The position numbers and the translations under genes are program-made. Positions 54,717-63,081 of a DNA stretch of 64,000 bases are shown here, piece after piece (within the stretch, counting starts at the first letter, position 1; each line of letters begins with the position of its first letter). The notes under the pieces were generated by a model that ran no database searches, was not told the origin of the DNA, and was given only the letters and a program-made list of their open reading frames with translations. The DNA comes from Bacillota bacterium (GTDB lineage Bacteria > Bacillota > Clostridia > Peptostreptococcales > Anaerovoracaceae), in assembly GCA_025361765.1 (NCBI GenBank), contig JANYJS010000082.1, forward strand, positions 1-64,000, in the 5' to 3' direction.

Positions 54717-55256
54717 ATGAAAAAAATGCTATTGCTTATTCTGTGCGGAACATTGATTTTCGCATTTGGTGCATGTTCTAAGCCCGAGGTAAAAACGCCG
54801 GTTCCAGATGAATCCACTACTGATGAGGCTGTTGGTACAGGGGTGCCAAATCCTATGGTTGAGGTTACGGAACCGAACTTTGATGATAAACTTGGCTTCA
54901 GCATCAACGGTTGGCCAACAGATTATGCCTATGACCATATTTATGTGATCGCTGGGGCGGTTTCAGAAATTGACTTTATAGTAAATGGCAACGCTTTATC
55001 CTTTCGAGCCGCTAAAGAATCAGAGGGCGATATCAGTGGCGTTTACGATCCATTTGACCAAAGCGTAACCAAGGATATATTAGGGGTCAAAGTCGAAGTA
55101 GCCTACACTCAGGATCAAACCGGCCTCGCCACCTGGACCAAGGATGGCTATGTCTTTAGCCTTTACATGAAAAGCGGAGCGTCGGCTGAAAATTTGACTA
55201 AAATTGCAGAGAAAATCATAACCAGCATCTCTATTGGCAGTTATAAAGCATCTTAA
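54717..55256 (+). CDS. Putative lipoprotein of unknown function
   Basis: 179 residues, TTAGGAGG before the ATG. Lipoprotein signal ending FGAC (Cys20), a Thr/Pro/Glu linker to about residue 55, then one compact domain of about 120 residues with GDISGVYDPF and ITSISIG. A good -10 (TATAAT at 54675-54680) lies upstream, with a weak -35. The domain resembles small exported beta-sheet domains, but I do not recognise it. It is followed after 12 bases by plsC. Confidence 0.75.
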   Translation: MKKMLLLILCGTLIFAFGACSKPEVKTPVPDESTTDEAVGTGVPNPMVEVTEPNFDDKLGFSINGWPTDYAYDHIYVIAGAVSEIDFIVNGNALSFRAAKESEGDISGVYDPFDQSVTKDILGVKVEVAYTQDQTGLATWTKDGYVFSLYMKSGASAENLTKIAEKIITSISIGSYKAS

Positions 55257-55268
55257 GTTCTGGAGGGG

Positions 55269-56000
55269 ATGATGGGCAATACTTTACGCAAGATTAAATT
55301 TGGACTTTGGATGTATGGATTTATATTCAGCATGTGGTCTTATTATACAAGGGTCAATAAAGTCAGGTCGGAGGGCAATATACCCGCGGAAATTGATGCT
55401 ATAAGAGCGCTTCAGCATAAATGGGGATGTGGGGTATTAAAGAAATTTGGTATAAAGCTTCACATTAGTGGCCTTGATACGATTCCGCAGGAGCCCGTTT
55501 TATTTGTATCAAACCATCAGAGTTATGCGGACATTCCCATATTTGTCGCTGCCATCGACAGACAAATCGGTTTCATTGCGAAGGCCGACCTCATTAAAAT
55601 TCCGTTATTTGGTCGATGGATTAAAGCAGTTCGCAGCATTTTCATAAAAAGAAATGATGCTAGGGCAGCATTGAAAATGATAGAGTCGGGAGCAGAGCTC
55701 TTAAAACAAGGCTTTTCTCTTGGAATTTTTCCGGAAGGAAGACGAAGCAGAGGCCCTGACATGCTTGAATTTAAAAGAGGCAGCCTCAAACTTGCCACTA
55801 AAACCGGAGTTCCGATTGTTCCAGTGGCAATTAGCGGATCCTACAAATCATTTGAGATGAATGGTTATCCCATGCCAGCGGAGATTACCTTTACAGTGCT
55901 GCCGGCCATAGAAACCAAAAATTTGACCAAGGTGGAGGCCAATAATCTGGCGGAAAAAATAGAAGAGCTCATCAAAAGTGAGATTTCACAAGCAGTCTAA
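55269..56000 (+). CDS. plsC: 1-acyl-sn-glycerol-3-phosphate acyltransferase
   Basis: 243 residues, GGAGGGG before ATG-ATG; which ATG is used is open. Acyltransfer from acyl-ACP or acyl-CoA to lysophosphatidate in phospholipid synthesis. One N-terminal membrane segment; H-x4-D motif in NHQSYAD, FPEGRRSRG acceptor motif and VPIVPVAISGSY. Converges with the shikimate kinase gene, overlapping by 4 bases. Confidence 0.95.
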   Translation: MMGNTLRKIKFGLWMYGFIFSMWSYYTRVNKVRSEGNIPAEIDAIRALQHKWGCGVLKKFGIKLHISGLDTIPQEPVLFVSNHQSYADIPIFVAAIDRQIGFIAKADLIKIPLFGRWIKAVRSIFIKRNDARAALKMIESGAELLKQGFSLGIFPEGRRSRGPDMLEFKRGSLKLATKTGVPIVPVAISGSYKSFEMNGYPMPAEITFTVLPAIETKNLTKVEANNLAEKIEELIKSEISQAV

Positions 56001-56569
56001 AGAGTAAGAGCATTTAAGATTTCAGAAGCAATCTGGGATGGGCTCTTGCCATCAACTTTAATAACTAATTGAGACGCTTCATCATAATGACAGCGTCTTT
56101 TTTCATATAGATCAGCAAACTTCGCAAATCTTTGGGCTTCATCCCCAAGATCTAAAAAAGCGAAGGGTCTATTCCCATCATTTTTAACTCGCTCAAAGAG
56201 AAGCTTGGCACTACCATCAAGAAATACTGCTGGTCCATTATCTTTTAAGCGTTCAACATTAATGTCATCATGAATAATGCCGCCGCCACAGGAAACTACT
56301 ATGTTCGTCTGCTCTGCAAGCTGATCAAGAAGACGGCTTTCCTGGTTTCTGAAATGGTGCTCCCCGCGCCTAATAAAGATATCTCGGATCGCCATGGCCT
56401 CATCCGTTTCTATTTTACTGTCCATATCTATAAAATCATAGTTAATCAAATCCGAAAGGTGTCTTCCGACGGTGGTTTTACCGGATCCCATAAATCCAAT
56501 CAAAAAAATCCTTTGGGGCAGCTTAGGGGCTGAAACCATTACTGGCGCCATGTCTTTAGTATTAAGCAT
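55997..56569 (-). CDS. aroK: Shikimate kinase
   Basis: 190 residues from the ATG at 56567-56569 with GAGG 8 bases upstream; the frame runs on upstream for 73 codons but through a basic, Cys-rich, unlikely N-terminus. Phosphorylates shikimate. Walker A GFMGSGKTTVGRHL, D in DMDSKIE, RRGEHHFR, the GGG motif SCGGGIIHDD and RPFAFLD. The N-terminus has about 15 residues before the core. Pathway partner aroQ is at 30919. Confidence 0.95.
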   Translation of the reverse strand: MLNTKDMAPVMVSAPKLPQRIFLIGFMGSGKTTVGRHLSDLINYDFIDMDSKIETDEAMAIRDIFIRRGEHHFRNQESRLLDQLAEQTNIVVSCGGGIIHDDINVERLKDNGPAVFLDGSAKLLFERVKNDGNRPFAFLDLGDEAQRFAKFADLYEKRRCHYDEASQLVIKVDGKSPSQIASEILNALTL

Positions 56570-56699
56570 CTTTATAACCTCGCTATAATAAATAAAATTC
56601 AAGTTCTTGTCGGGTTGATGTATAATTGTACTATAATTTGGGCAAAAAAAGCAAAAATTATAAAAGCAAGGAGTTTTAAAACAAGGAGGCTTATTTTTT
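56570..56699. other. Intergenic region between aroK and the oxidoreductase remnant
   Basis: No gene recognised. It contains divergent AT-rich sequence and, at the right end, AAGGAGG (the ribosome site of the remnant that follows). Confidence 0.5.
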
Positions 56700-56924
56700 A
56701 TGGCTAATTTATTTGATTCCTTTTCAATTAAGGATTTGACACTTCGAAACAGAGTCGTCATGCGGCACATGGTTATCTGATCAATCAATTTCTCTCACCG
56801 CTAACCAACAAAAGAACCGACGGCAAATGATCTTATCCAAAGTAATAAAATGGACCTTGTTTATGTAGGGGATGTAGGAACAAATATTCTAAATATAGGA
56901 ATGGATATTGGCAGTAACTTTTAA
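56700..56924 (+). pseudogene. Remnant of an old yellow enzyme-type NADH:flavin oxidoreductase gene
   Basis: A good ribosome site (CAAGGAGG) leads to an ATG and [20 protein letters not shown], the classic N-terminus of the OYE family, which then breaks off after 26 residues at a TGA (56778-56780). After another stop (TAA) the same frame continues with KMDLVYVGDVGTNILNIGMD before stopping at 56924; this resembles the family's C-terminal GD..NIL...G end. About 600 residues of interior sequence are missing. Internal deletion with damage is the simplest reading. Confidence 0.7.
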
Positions 56925-56939
56925 ATAGGAGGAATTTTT

Positions 56940-57947
56940 ATGGCAATTCTTGTTACAGGCGGAGCGGGATATATAGGAAGTCACACTTGCGTAGCTCTTA
57001 TTGAAGCCGGTTATGAGGTGATTATCCTTGATAATCTCTCAAATAGCAGCATTGAGTCTATTTACGGCATGGAAAAAATTACGGGACACAAAATTAGCTT
57101 CCATCAAATTGATCTTCGAGATACAAAAGAAGTAAGGGAAGTATTTGCTCAGCATGAAATTGATTCTGTCATCCACTTTGCTGGACTTAAAGCTGTGGGA
57201 GAGTCGGTTAAATTTCCGCTTAGGTATTATGACAATAATTTGGGAGCTACTCTATCATTGCTTTCTGTCATGGCAGAGTTTCAGGTCAAAAATCTGGTAT
57301 TCAGTTCGTCAGCTACAGTCTATGGGAATCCAAAGACGGTGCCTATTGACGAAAGTTTTCCTCTCTTTGCAACAAATCCATATGGTATGACCAAGCTGAT
57401 GATTGAAAATATTCTAACCGATATTTCCCATGCTGATCAAACTATGAATATATGCCTGTTGCGCTATTTTAATCCGGCAGGCGCGCATAAGAGCGGACTG
57501 ATCGGTGAAAACCCTAAGGGCATACCCAACAATCTTTTTCCTTATATCACGCAGGTTGCTTCGGGAAGGCTTTCAAAACTCAGCGTTTTTGGCGGTGACT
57601 ATGCGACAAAAGATGGCACTGGAGTACGGGATTATATTCATGTCTGCGATCTTGCTGATGGTCACGTTGCAGCCTTGAAGGGTTTCGAAGAAGAGGGTGG
57701 ACTGACAATTTATAATTTGGGAACTGGCATCGGATATTCCGTTCTTGATATTGTTGATGCCTTTGAACGTGCAAATGGATTGATAATTCCCTATGAGATA
57801 GTGGACAGAAGAAGTGGTGATATTGATGCATGTTATGCAAATCCGGACAAAGCGTTTCACCATCTGAAATGGCAGGCAAAAAGAGATCTGATTGAAATGT
57901 GCAAAGATGCCTGGATGTTCGAATTACAGCATTTAAAGACTGTATAA
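56940..57947 (+). CDS. galE: UDP-glucose 4-epimerase
   Basis: 335 residues, AGGAGGA before the ATG. Short-chain dehydrogenase fold: NAD-binding TGGAGYIGSHTCVAL, catalytic SSSATVYG with Tyr-x3-Lys in NPYGMTKLMIE, and NLGTGIGYSVLD. Interconverts UDP-glucose and UDP-galactose for cell-surface sugars. Immediately follows the oxidoreductase remnant. Confidence 0.97.
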   Translation: MAILVTGGAGYIGSHTCVALIEAGYEVIILDNLSNSSIESIYGMEKITGHKISFHQIDLRDTKEVREVFAQHEIDSVIHFAGLKAVGESVKFPLRYYDNNLGATLSLLSVMAEFQVKNLVFSSSATVYGNPKTVPIDESFPLFATNPYGMTKLMIENILTDISHADQTMNICLLRYFNPAGAHKSGLIGENPKGIPNNLFPYITQVASGRLSKLSVFGGDYATKDGTGVRDYIHVCDLADGHVAALKGFEEEGGLTIYNLGTGIGYSVLDIVDAFERANGLIIPYEIVDRRSGDIDACYANPDKAFHHLKWQAKRDLIEMCKDAWMFELQHLKTV

Positions 57948-58080
57948 AATTATCTTGTCTAGCCAAATAAAGAATGATACAATTGCCTAAATAGGCATAT
58001 ATATGAATAAGATATGTATAAATGATCATGTGTTTGCCTGGATTTATTTTTATTTTTATATTTTAAAGGAGGAATGACGT

Positions 58081-59721
58081 ATGGCAGAAAATGGCATCAA
58101 GTACGCTAAATCTTTCAAAGAACAATTCACAGTTCGCGGAATGATTGCGGGTATAATTGGGTCGGCAGTGATCACAACTAGCTCCATGTATGTAGCTCTC
58201 AAAATGGGCGCCCTTCCTTGGCCCACAATCTTTGTAGCGGTAGCGTCAATGGCGATTTTAAAAATTTTGGGCAACACCAACATCAACGAAATCAATGTTA
58301 CACATACCGCGATGTCAGCAGGGGGAATGGTTGCAGGAGGCGTTGCCTTTACAATTCCAGGTATTTACATGCTGAATCCGGGTGCGACCGTCACCAATCT
58401 AGAACTATTTGCCGTCACTTTTGGCGGTGTTGCCATGGGTCTTATTTTTACAGCACTAGTTAGAAAATATTTTGTTGTTTCACAAGCTTTGCCGTATCCA
58501 ATGGGTATTGCAGCAGCTGAAACCCTCATCGCCGGCGATGAAGGCGGAAAAAAAGCGGTTCTTCTTGGCGTAACAATGGCAGTCGTAGCAGTATTTGTAT
58601 TTGTTCGTGACTGGCTAAAGCTTATCCCTGGCGCAATTTTCGCTCCAGGCCTTCTCGCAAAAGGAATTCCTTTTGGCGTATGGGTTGCTCCTATGGCAGT
58701 CGCTATTGGCTACATCATTGGACCTCTCTTCACTGGAGTCTGGTTCCTTGGCGCTCTTATTGGTTTCTTCGGCGTAAATATGGCCGGCGTTTCTATGGGT
58801 TTCTTTGCAGACCTTCCTAGTGCTGATGCATTTAGACAAAGTCTGGGCATAGGCGTCATGGTTGGTACCGGAATTGGTATCCTGATTAAGGGTATCCTGC
58901 CAAAAGCTAAAGAAATTTATGGGCCTATTTTCAGCAAAGATTTAGCAAAAGGTGGATTTATCAATTTAAGATGGACACCGATTGCCTTTGTATTGGTTGC
59001 ATTCGTCTTAACTTTCGTTCTCCATATGGGCATTTTGGCCAGCATCATCACCATACTTGGTGTATGGATGACGACATCTATGTCGGCTCAAATCGTTGGT
59101 CAGACCGGAATCAATCCTATGGAAATCTTCGGAATAATCGTGTTATTAGTCGCAAAATTTGCCACCAGCATCGGGCAACTTGAGGCTTTCTTCGTAGCTG
59201 GAGTTGTTGCTGTTGCTTGCGGTCTTGTTGGCGATGTCATGAATGACTTTAAATCAGGCTATATCTTGAAATCCGACCCTAAAGCTCAGTGGTTTGCAGA
59301 AGCTATTGGCGGCTTCGTAGGCGCTGTAGTTTCAGTTGTAGTTTTAATGGTTATGGTTAAGGCTTATGGCGCAATGGGCGCAGATACTGCACTTCCAGCC
59401 CCACAGGCCGCAGCGGTTGCAGCTATGGTTGGTGGTATTCCTGATATGACAGGCTTCATTATAGGCTTAATTGCTGGCGCAGTGCTTTATATCGTCAATG
59501 TTCCAGTAATGACTCTTGGTATTGGAATCTATCTTCCTATGTTTATAACCCTTACAGTTGCTTTAGGTGGAGCCATCAGACTTATTGTAAACCTTGTTGC
59601 TCCTGATTTTGCTAAGAAGGACACAGGAACAATCATAGCAGCTGGATTATTAGGTGGTGAAGGCATTACAGGTGTAATCATAGCCATTGTAATGGTATTC
59701 ATGGGCCTTACCGCGGTTTAA
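58081..59721 (+). CDS. OPT-family oligopeptide transporter
   Basis: 546 residues, AAGGAGGA before the ATG. Highly hydrophobic throughout, with many membrane segments. N-terminal FKEQFTVRGMIAGIIGS and repeated motifs (SQALPYPMGIAAAETL, NDFKSGYILKSDPKAQWFAEAIG) are typical of bacterial OPT/YSL transporters, which import oligopeptides or peptide-metal complexes by proton symport. A terminator follows but the peptidase downstream is probably functionally linked. Confidence 0.92.
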   Translation: MAENGIKYAKSFKEQFTVRGMIAGIIGSAVITTSSMYVALKMGALPWPTIFVAVASMAILKILGNTNINEINVTHTAMSAGGMVAGGVAFTIPGIYMLNPGATVTNLELFAVTFGGVAMGLIFTALVRKYFVVSQALPYPMGIAAAETLIAGDEGGKKAVLLGVTMAVVAVFVFVRDWLKLIPGAIFAPGLLAKGIPFGVWVAPMAVAIGYIIGPLFTGVWFLGALIGFFGVNMAGVSMGFFADLPSADAFRQSLGIGVMVGTGIGILIKGILPKAKEIYGPIFSKDLAKGGFINLRWTPIAFVLVAFVLTFVLHMGILASIITILGVWMTTSMSAQIVGQTGINPMEIFGIIVLLVAKFATSIGQLEAFFVAGVVAVACGLVGDVMNDFKSGYILKSDPKAQWFAEAIGGFVGAVVSVVVLMVMVKAYGAMGADTALPAPQAAAVAAMVGGIPDMTGFIIGLIAGAVLYIVNVPVMTLGIGIYLPMFITLTVALGGAIRLIVNLVAPDFAKKDTGTIIAAGLLGGEGITGVIIAIVMVFMGLTAV

Positions 59722-59784
59722 TAAATTTAAGATCAATCGCATCATTCAGTTGTCAGTTGCAATTAAAATTTAAGCTTAATACGG

Positions 59785-59814
59785 ACAGTCGCCCGCATCT
59801 GGGCGACTGTTTAT
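59785..59814 (+). terminator. Terminator between OPT transporter and peptidase genes
   Basis: A perfect 10-bp GC-rich stem (59785-59794 with 59801-59810) and a 6-base loop precede TTATT. The short T-run implies partial readthrough into the peptidase gene 19 bases later. Confidence 0.85.
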
Positions 59815-59832
59815 TGATAGGAGTGAGGTCAT

Positions 59833-60795
59833 ATGAAGCAAATTAAAATAACAGATATAAAAGGCATCAAAGTGGGACACGCACAGGATGAAAAAGCGGC
59901 CACAGGTTGCACCGTCGTCATCTGTGAAAAGGGGGCCTTTGCAGGAGTGGATGTCAGAGGGGGTGGCCCGGCCTCAAGAGAGACCGAGCTTTTAAAGCCA
60001 GTGAATCTGGTTGAGCAGATTCATGCCGTTATGTTAAGCGGTGGAAGCGCCTATGGTCTGGACGCCGGTTCGGGAGCCATGGCGTTTCTTGAGGAAAAAG
60101 GCATCGGCTTTGACGTTCAGGTAGCGGTGGTGCCTATTGTTTGCGGCGCATCTCTTTTTGATCTTGTTGTTGGCGATCCTAAAGTGAGGCCGGATAAAGC
60201 CATGGGCTATGAAGCGTGCGTCAACGCATCCGAAGATCCCGTCGCTGAAGGCAATGTTGGGGCAGGAACAGGCGCTACGGTTGGAAAACTTCTTGGCGTT
60301 GAAAGGCTAATGAAAAGCGGTCTTGGGACCTATGGACTTCAGGTTGGGGAGCTACAGGTAGCTGCTATTGTTGCGGTCAATGCCTTGGGAGATGTTATCG
60401 ACGTAGACACCGGGAAAAGGTTGGCCGGTTTGCTTAGTGAGGATAAAACAAAGATCATCAGCACAGAAGAGACTATGTATGCTCAATATGAAGACCAGAC
60501 AAACTTATTCAGCGGCAATACGACTATCGGAGTCATCGTGACCAACGCCAAAATCACAAAAACACAAGCCACAAAAATCGCATCCATTGCACACAATGGT
60601 TTTGCCAGGGCTATTAGACCTGTTCATACGATGTTTGATGGGGATACGATTTTTGTTATGGCAACCGGAGAAGTCGAGGTTATGCCGGACGCTGTTGGTG
60701 CCCTTGCCGCCGAGGTTATGTCGAGAGCAATCAACAGGGCGGCGACAGAAGCGAAGCCGGCTTATGGACTAAAGGCTTCGAGAGACTTTAAGTAG
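59833..60795 (+). CDS. P1-family (DmpA/S58) aminopeptidase
   Basis: 320 residues, ATAGGAGTGAGG before the ATG. Starts with TDIKGIKVGHA and contains GGSAYGLD, GAGTGATVGKLLG and the nucleophile region SGNTTIGVIVTNA, where N-terminal nucleophile autocleavage yields two chains. The family cleaves amino-terminal residues or beta-amino peptides. Its place after the peptide transporter suggests that it processes imported peptides. Confidence 0.9.
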   Translation: MKQIKITDIKGIKVGHAQDEKAATGCTVVICEKGAFAGVDVRGGGPASRETELLKPVNLVEQIHAVMLSGGSAYGLDAGSGAMAFLEEKGIGFDVQVAVVPIVCGASLFDLVVGDPKVRPDKAMGYEACVNASEDPVAEGNVGAGTGATVGKLLGVERLMKSGLGTYGLQVGELQVAAIVAVNALGDVIDVDTGKRLAGLLSEDKTKIISTEETMYAQYEDQTNLFSGNTTIGVIVTNAKITKTQATKIASIAHNGFARAIRPVHTMFDGDTIFVMATGEVEVMPDAVGALAAEVMSRAINRAATEAKPAYGLKASRDFK

Positions 60796-60854
60796 GCATT
60801 TAATATAGATATGCAGCGAGATCTCAAGGCAGCGATCTCAAATTAAAAAATTCC

Positions 60855-60882
60855 TTGCAAAAGAAGAGGCCTATGTTATAAT
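60855..60882 (+). promoter_or_regulatory. Promoter of the rpsF operon
   Basis: TTGCAA (60855-60860) and a perfect TATAAT (60877-60882) lie 16 bases apart, about 70 bases before rpsF. Confidence 0.65.
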
Positions 60883-60905
60883 GGTAAGGCATTAATATGC
60901 TCTCT

Positions 60906-60924
60906 GCTCCACAGAAAGTGGAGC
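60906..60924 (+). promoter_or_regulatory. rpsF leader hairpin (candidate S6:S18 control element)
   Basis: GCTCCAC-AGAAA-GTGGAGC, a perfect 7-bp stem with a 5-base loop, lies in the rpsF leader before the ribosome site. Leaders of this operon in many bacteria bind the S6-S18 complex; the full motif is not established here. Confidence 0.4.
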
Positions 60925-60951
60925 CATTTAGTCCAAGGGGAGGTGAAAAGA

Positions 60952-61239
60952 ATGAATAATTATGAAGTTATGTTTATTATCGAGTCCGCTTTAGAAGACG
61001 AAAAGAAACAAGCCGCTATAGCGATGGTTAAAGAAATTATCGCTGCTGAGGGTGAAGTCGGAAAAGTAGATACCTGGGGGAACAGGAAGCTCGCATATCC
61101 CATCAACAAGAAAAATGAAGGGTTTTATGTGATTATTGCCTTCACTGGCAAGCCGACTTTACCGCTGGAATTAGACAGAAGACTTAAAATTTCAGACAGC
61201 GTAGTCAGACACATTATAATCAATAAAGACGATAAATAA
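60952..61239 (+). CDS. rpsF: 30S ribosomal protein S6
   Basis: 95 residues from the ATG preceded by GGGGAGGTG; a GTG at 60943 lies in that site. Seen: NNYEVMFIIESAL and WGNRKLAYPINKKNEGFYVI, then LDRRLKISDSVVRHIIIN. Heads the rpsF-ssb-rpsR operon. Confidence 0.97.
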   Translation: MNNYEVMFIIESALEDEKKQAAIAMVKEIIAAEGEVGKVDTWGNRKLAYPINKKNEGFYVIIAFTGKPTLPLELDRRLKISDSVVRHIIINKDDK

Positions 61240-61256
61240 AAGACGGTGGTGAAGAA

Positions 61257-61670
61257 ATGAATTCAGTTGTATTAATAGGCAGATTAACTAAAGACCCGGA
61301 AATCAGATATATGCCGGACAACCAAAAAGCTGTCGCGACTTTTTCGATAGCGGTGGATAGACCTTTTGCCAAAGAAAAAACAGCCGACTTCTTCAACATA
61401 GTTGTATTTGGAAAACCGGCTGAGAATTGCGGCAACTTCCTTGTTAAGGGAAGACTGGTTGGCATTCAGGGAAGGATTCAAAACGACTCATACACAACAC
61501 AGTCTGGAGAAAAAAAATACAAGACAGACATCGTTGCTGATCGTGTGGAATTTTTGGAATGGGGAGACAAGGCTCAAAAGAGCGGCGGATTCAATGAGGC
61601 TTCAAAGGGAAACGCACAGATACCAGAGGGATTTCAAGCCCTGGATGACGATGATGAAATTCCATTCTAA
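61257..61670 (+). CDS. ssb: Single-stranded DNA-binding protein
   Basis: 137 residues. OB fold with MNSVVLIGRLTKDPEIRY, RIQNDSYTTQSGEKKY and the acidic C-terminal tip DDDDEIPF for partner binding. Short linker. Lies 17 bases after rpsF in its conserved order. Confidence 0.97.
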   Translation: MNSVVLIGRLTKDPEIRYMPDNQKAVATFSIAVDRPFAKEKTADFFNIVVFGKPAENCGNFLVKGRLVGIQGRIQNDSYTTQSGEKKYKTDIVADRVEFLEWGDKAQKSGGFNEASKGNAQIPEGFQALDDDDEIPF

Positions 61671-61735
61671 AAATATGAACGGGATTTCTGACAACCAAAT
61701 AGACTTCTAATTTTAGAAAAAGGAGGGAAATTGCA

Positions 61736-61966
61736 ATGTTAGAAAAAAGACGTGGAATCAGAAAAAAGAAGGTTTGTCAGTTTTGTACCGACAAGACTGA
61801 AACCATAGATTATAAAGACTACTACAAACTTGGAAAGTACATAACCGAAAGAGGAAAAATTCTTCCTAAAAGGATAACCGGAACTTGTGCAATTCATCAA
61901 AGAGAAGTGACCAGAGCTATAAAAAGAGCCAGAATTGTAGCACTGCTGCCTTTTACAACAGATTGA
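61736..61966 (+). CDS. rpsR: 30S ribosomal protein S18
   Basis: 76 residues, AGGAGGGA before the ATG. Sequence has [11 protein letters not shown] and [26 protein letters not shown]; the three cysteines indicate the zinc-binding form of S18. A strong terminator follows. Confidence 0.97.
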   Translation: MLEKRRGIRKKKVCQFCTDKTETIDYKDYYKLGKYITERGKILPKRITGTCAIHQREVTRAIKRARIVALLPFTTD

Positions 61967-61993
61967 GATTTTGTTGAAGTCATAAAAGATGGG

Positions 61994-62025
61994 AAGAAGC
62001 GAGCAATCGCTTCTTTTATTTTTAA
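61994..62025 (+). terminator. Terminator after rpsR
   Basis: Perfect 9-bp stem (61994-62002 with 62007-62015), GCAA tetraloop and a following TTATTTTT. Confidence 0.9.
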
Positions 62026-62040
62026 TTCTGTGGAGGATAC

Positions 62041-62997
62041 ATGAATACAAAAACCAGAGCATTATCAGAGGCAGCCCTTGTGACAGCTCTTATATGTGTC
62101 ATTGGACTTGCGGGCATATTTTTGCCAATCGTGGGCATACTCGCTTATTTTACATGTGCTCCGCTGATCATTCTTGGCAAAAGCCATGGACTAAAATATA
62201 CGGTGACATCCCTTGTGGCGGCGGCTTTGATTATAGGCATGTTTGCTGGGCCGATTTATACCCTGACCTTGGTCATGATCTCAGGACTATCTTCTACGGT
62301 GATGGGTTGGGCCCTTCATAAGGGGAAATCGACTTATCAAGTACTTGGGCTGGGGATTGTGGTCTCTTTGATTGGTGCTGTTGGCACTGTTGCTTTTGGA
62401 CAGTTGATTACCGGGCTTCCATTAATTGAGACAATTACCAGTGCTTTTGATGAGTCTTTGAAAATTCAACAATCTATGTTTGGCTCTATGGGCGCAGATC
62501 CCAAGGTTCTTACGGATGTTACTCTAAAGATGCAGCAAATGAAAGAACAAATTTTGCTTATGATTCCGGGGATGATGATTCTGTCTTCCGCTCTCACCAC
62601 CTTCATCAATTATAAACTGGCTATGGCCATAATGAAAAAACTGAAAATGCCGGTGCCTTATATGGGGCCATTTAGAGAGTTTTCTTTGCCAAAAAATATT
62701 TTGTGGGGAACGCTTATTGTTTATGCTTTAGCCATGCTCGCAGCCTATCTGAAAATAATGGATGAAAAAGTACTTCTTGCCAATATCCAAATCATAATGG
62801 TTTATACCTTTGCCATCCAAGGTCTTGCGGTCACAGTCTGGTATATGCACAGACGAAGCTTAGTTAAAGTAGTGAGAATTATGATTTTCGTCTTCATCAT
62901 CATGAGCTCCATAGGAACCTATATGTTATTTATGCTCGGCGTAATTGAGGTTGCATTTCAAATTAGAAGAAGAGTCGAGGCCAGGGACAGCCAATGA
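62041..62997 (+). CDS. YybS-like DUF2232 membrane protein
   Basis: 318 residues, TGGAGGA before the ATG. About eight membrane segments; starts KTRALSEAALVTALICVIGLAG, like Firmicute YybS. The family lies beside gdpP and rplI in many genomes. Function unknown. Pro-rich or catalytic motifs are not apparent. Confidence 0.88.
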   Translation: MNTKTRALSEAALVTALICVIGLAGIFLPIVGILAYFTCAPLIILGKSHGLKYTVTSLVAAALIIGMFAGPIYTLTLVMISGLSSTVMGWALHKGKSTYQVLGLGIVVSLIGAVGTVAFGQLITGLPLIETITSAFDESLKIQQSMFGSMGADPKVLTDVTLKMQQMKEQILLMIPGMMILSSALTTFINYKLAMAIMKKLKMPVPYMGPFREFSLPKNILWGTLIVYALAMLAAYLKIMDEKVLLANIQIIMVYTFAIQGLAVTVWYMHRRSLVKVVRIMIFVFIIMSSIGTYMLFMLGVIEVAFQIRRRVEARDSQ

Positions 62998-63081
62998 AAA
63001 TTTGTCCTATCATGTTATCAAAAAACCAATCTTATGGTATAATAAAACTCCCAAGCAAGCATGATGGAAAAGAGAGTGCAC

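Noticed and set aside
56570-56788. Long N-terminal extension of shikimate kinase
   Set aside because: Composition is unlike a protein N-terminus, no ribosome site, and a good site exists at the internal ATG 56569.
57580-58029. Minus-strand frame of 149 codons opposite galE
   Set aside because: Composition rich in His, Gln and Arg typical of an antisense shadow; no ribosome site and it covers a strongly conserved gene.
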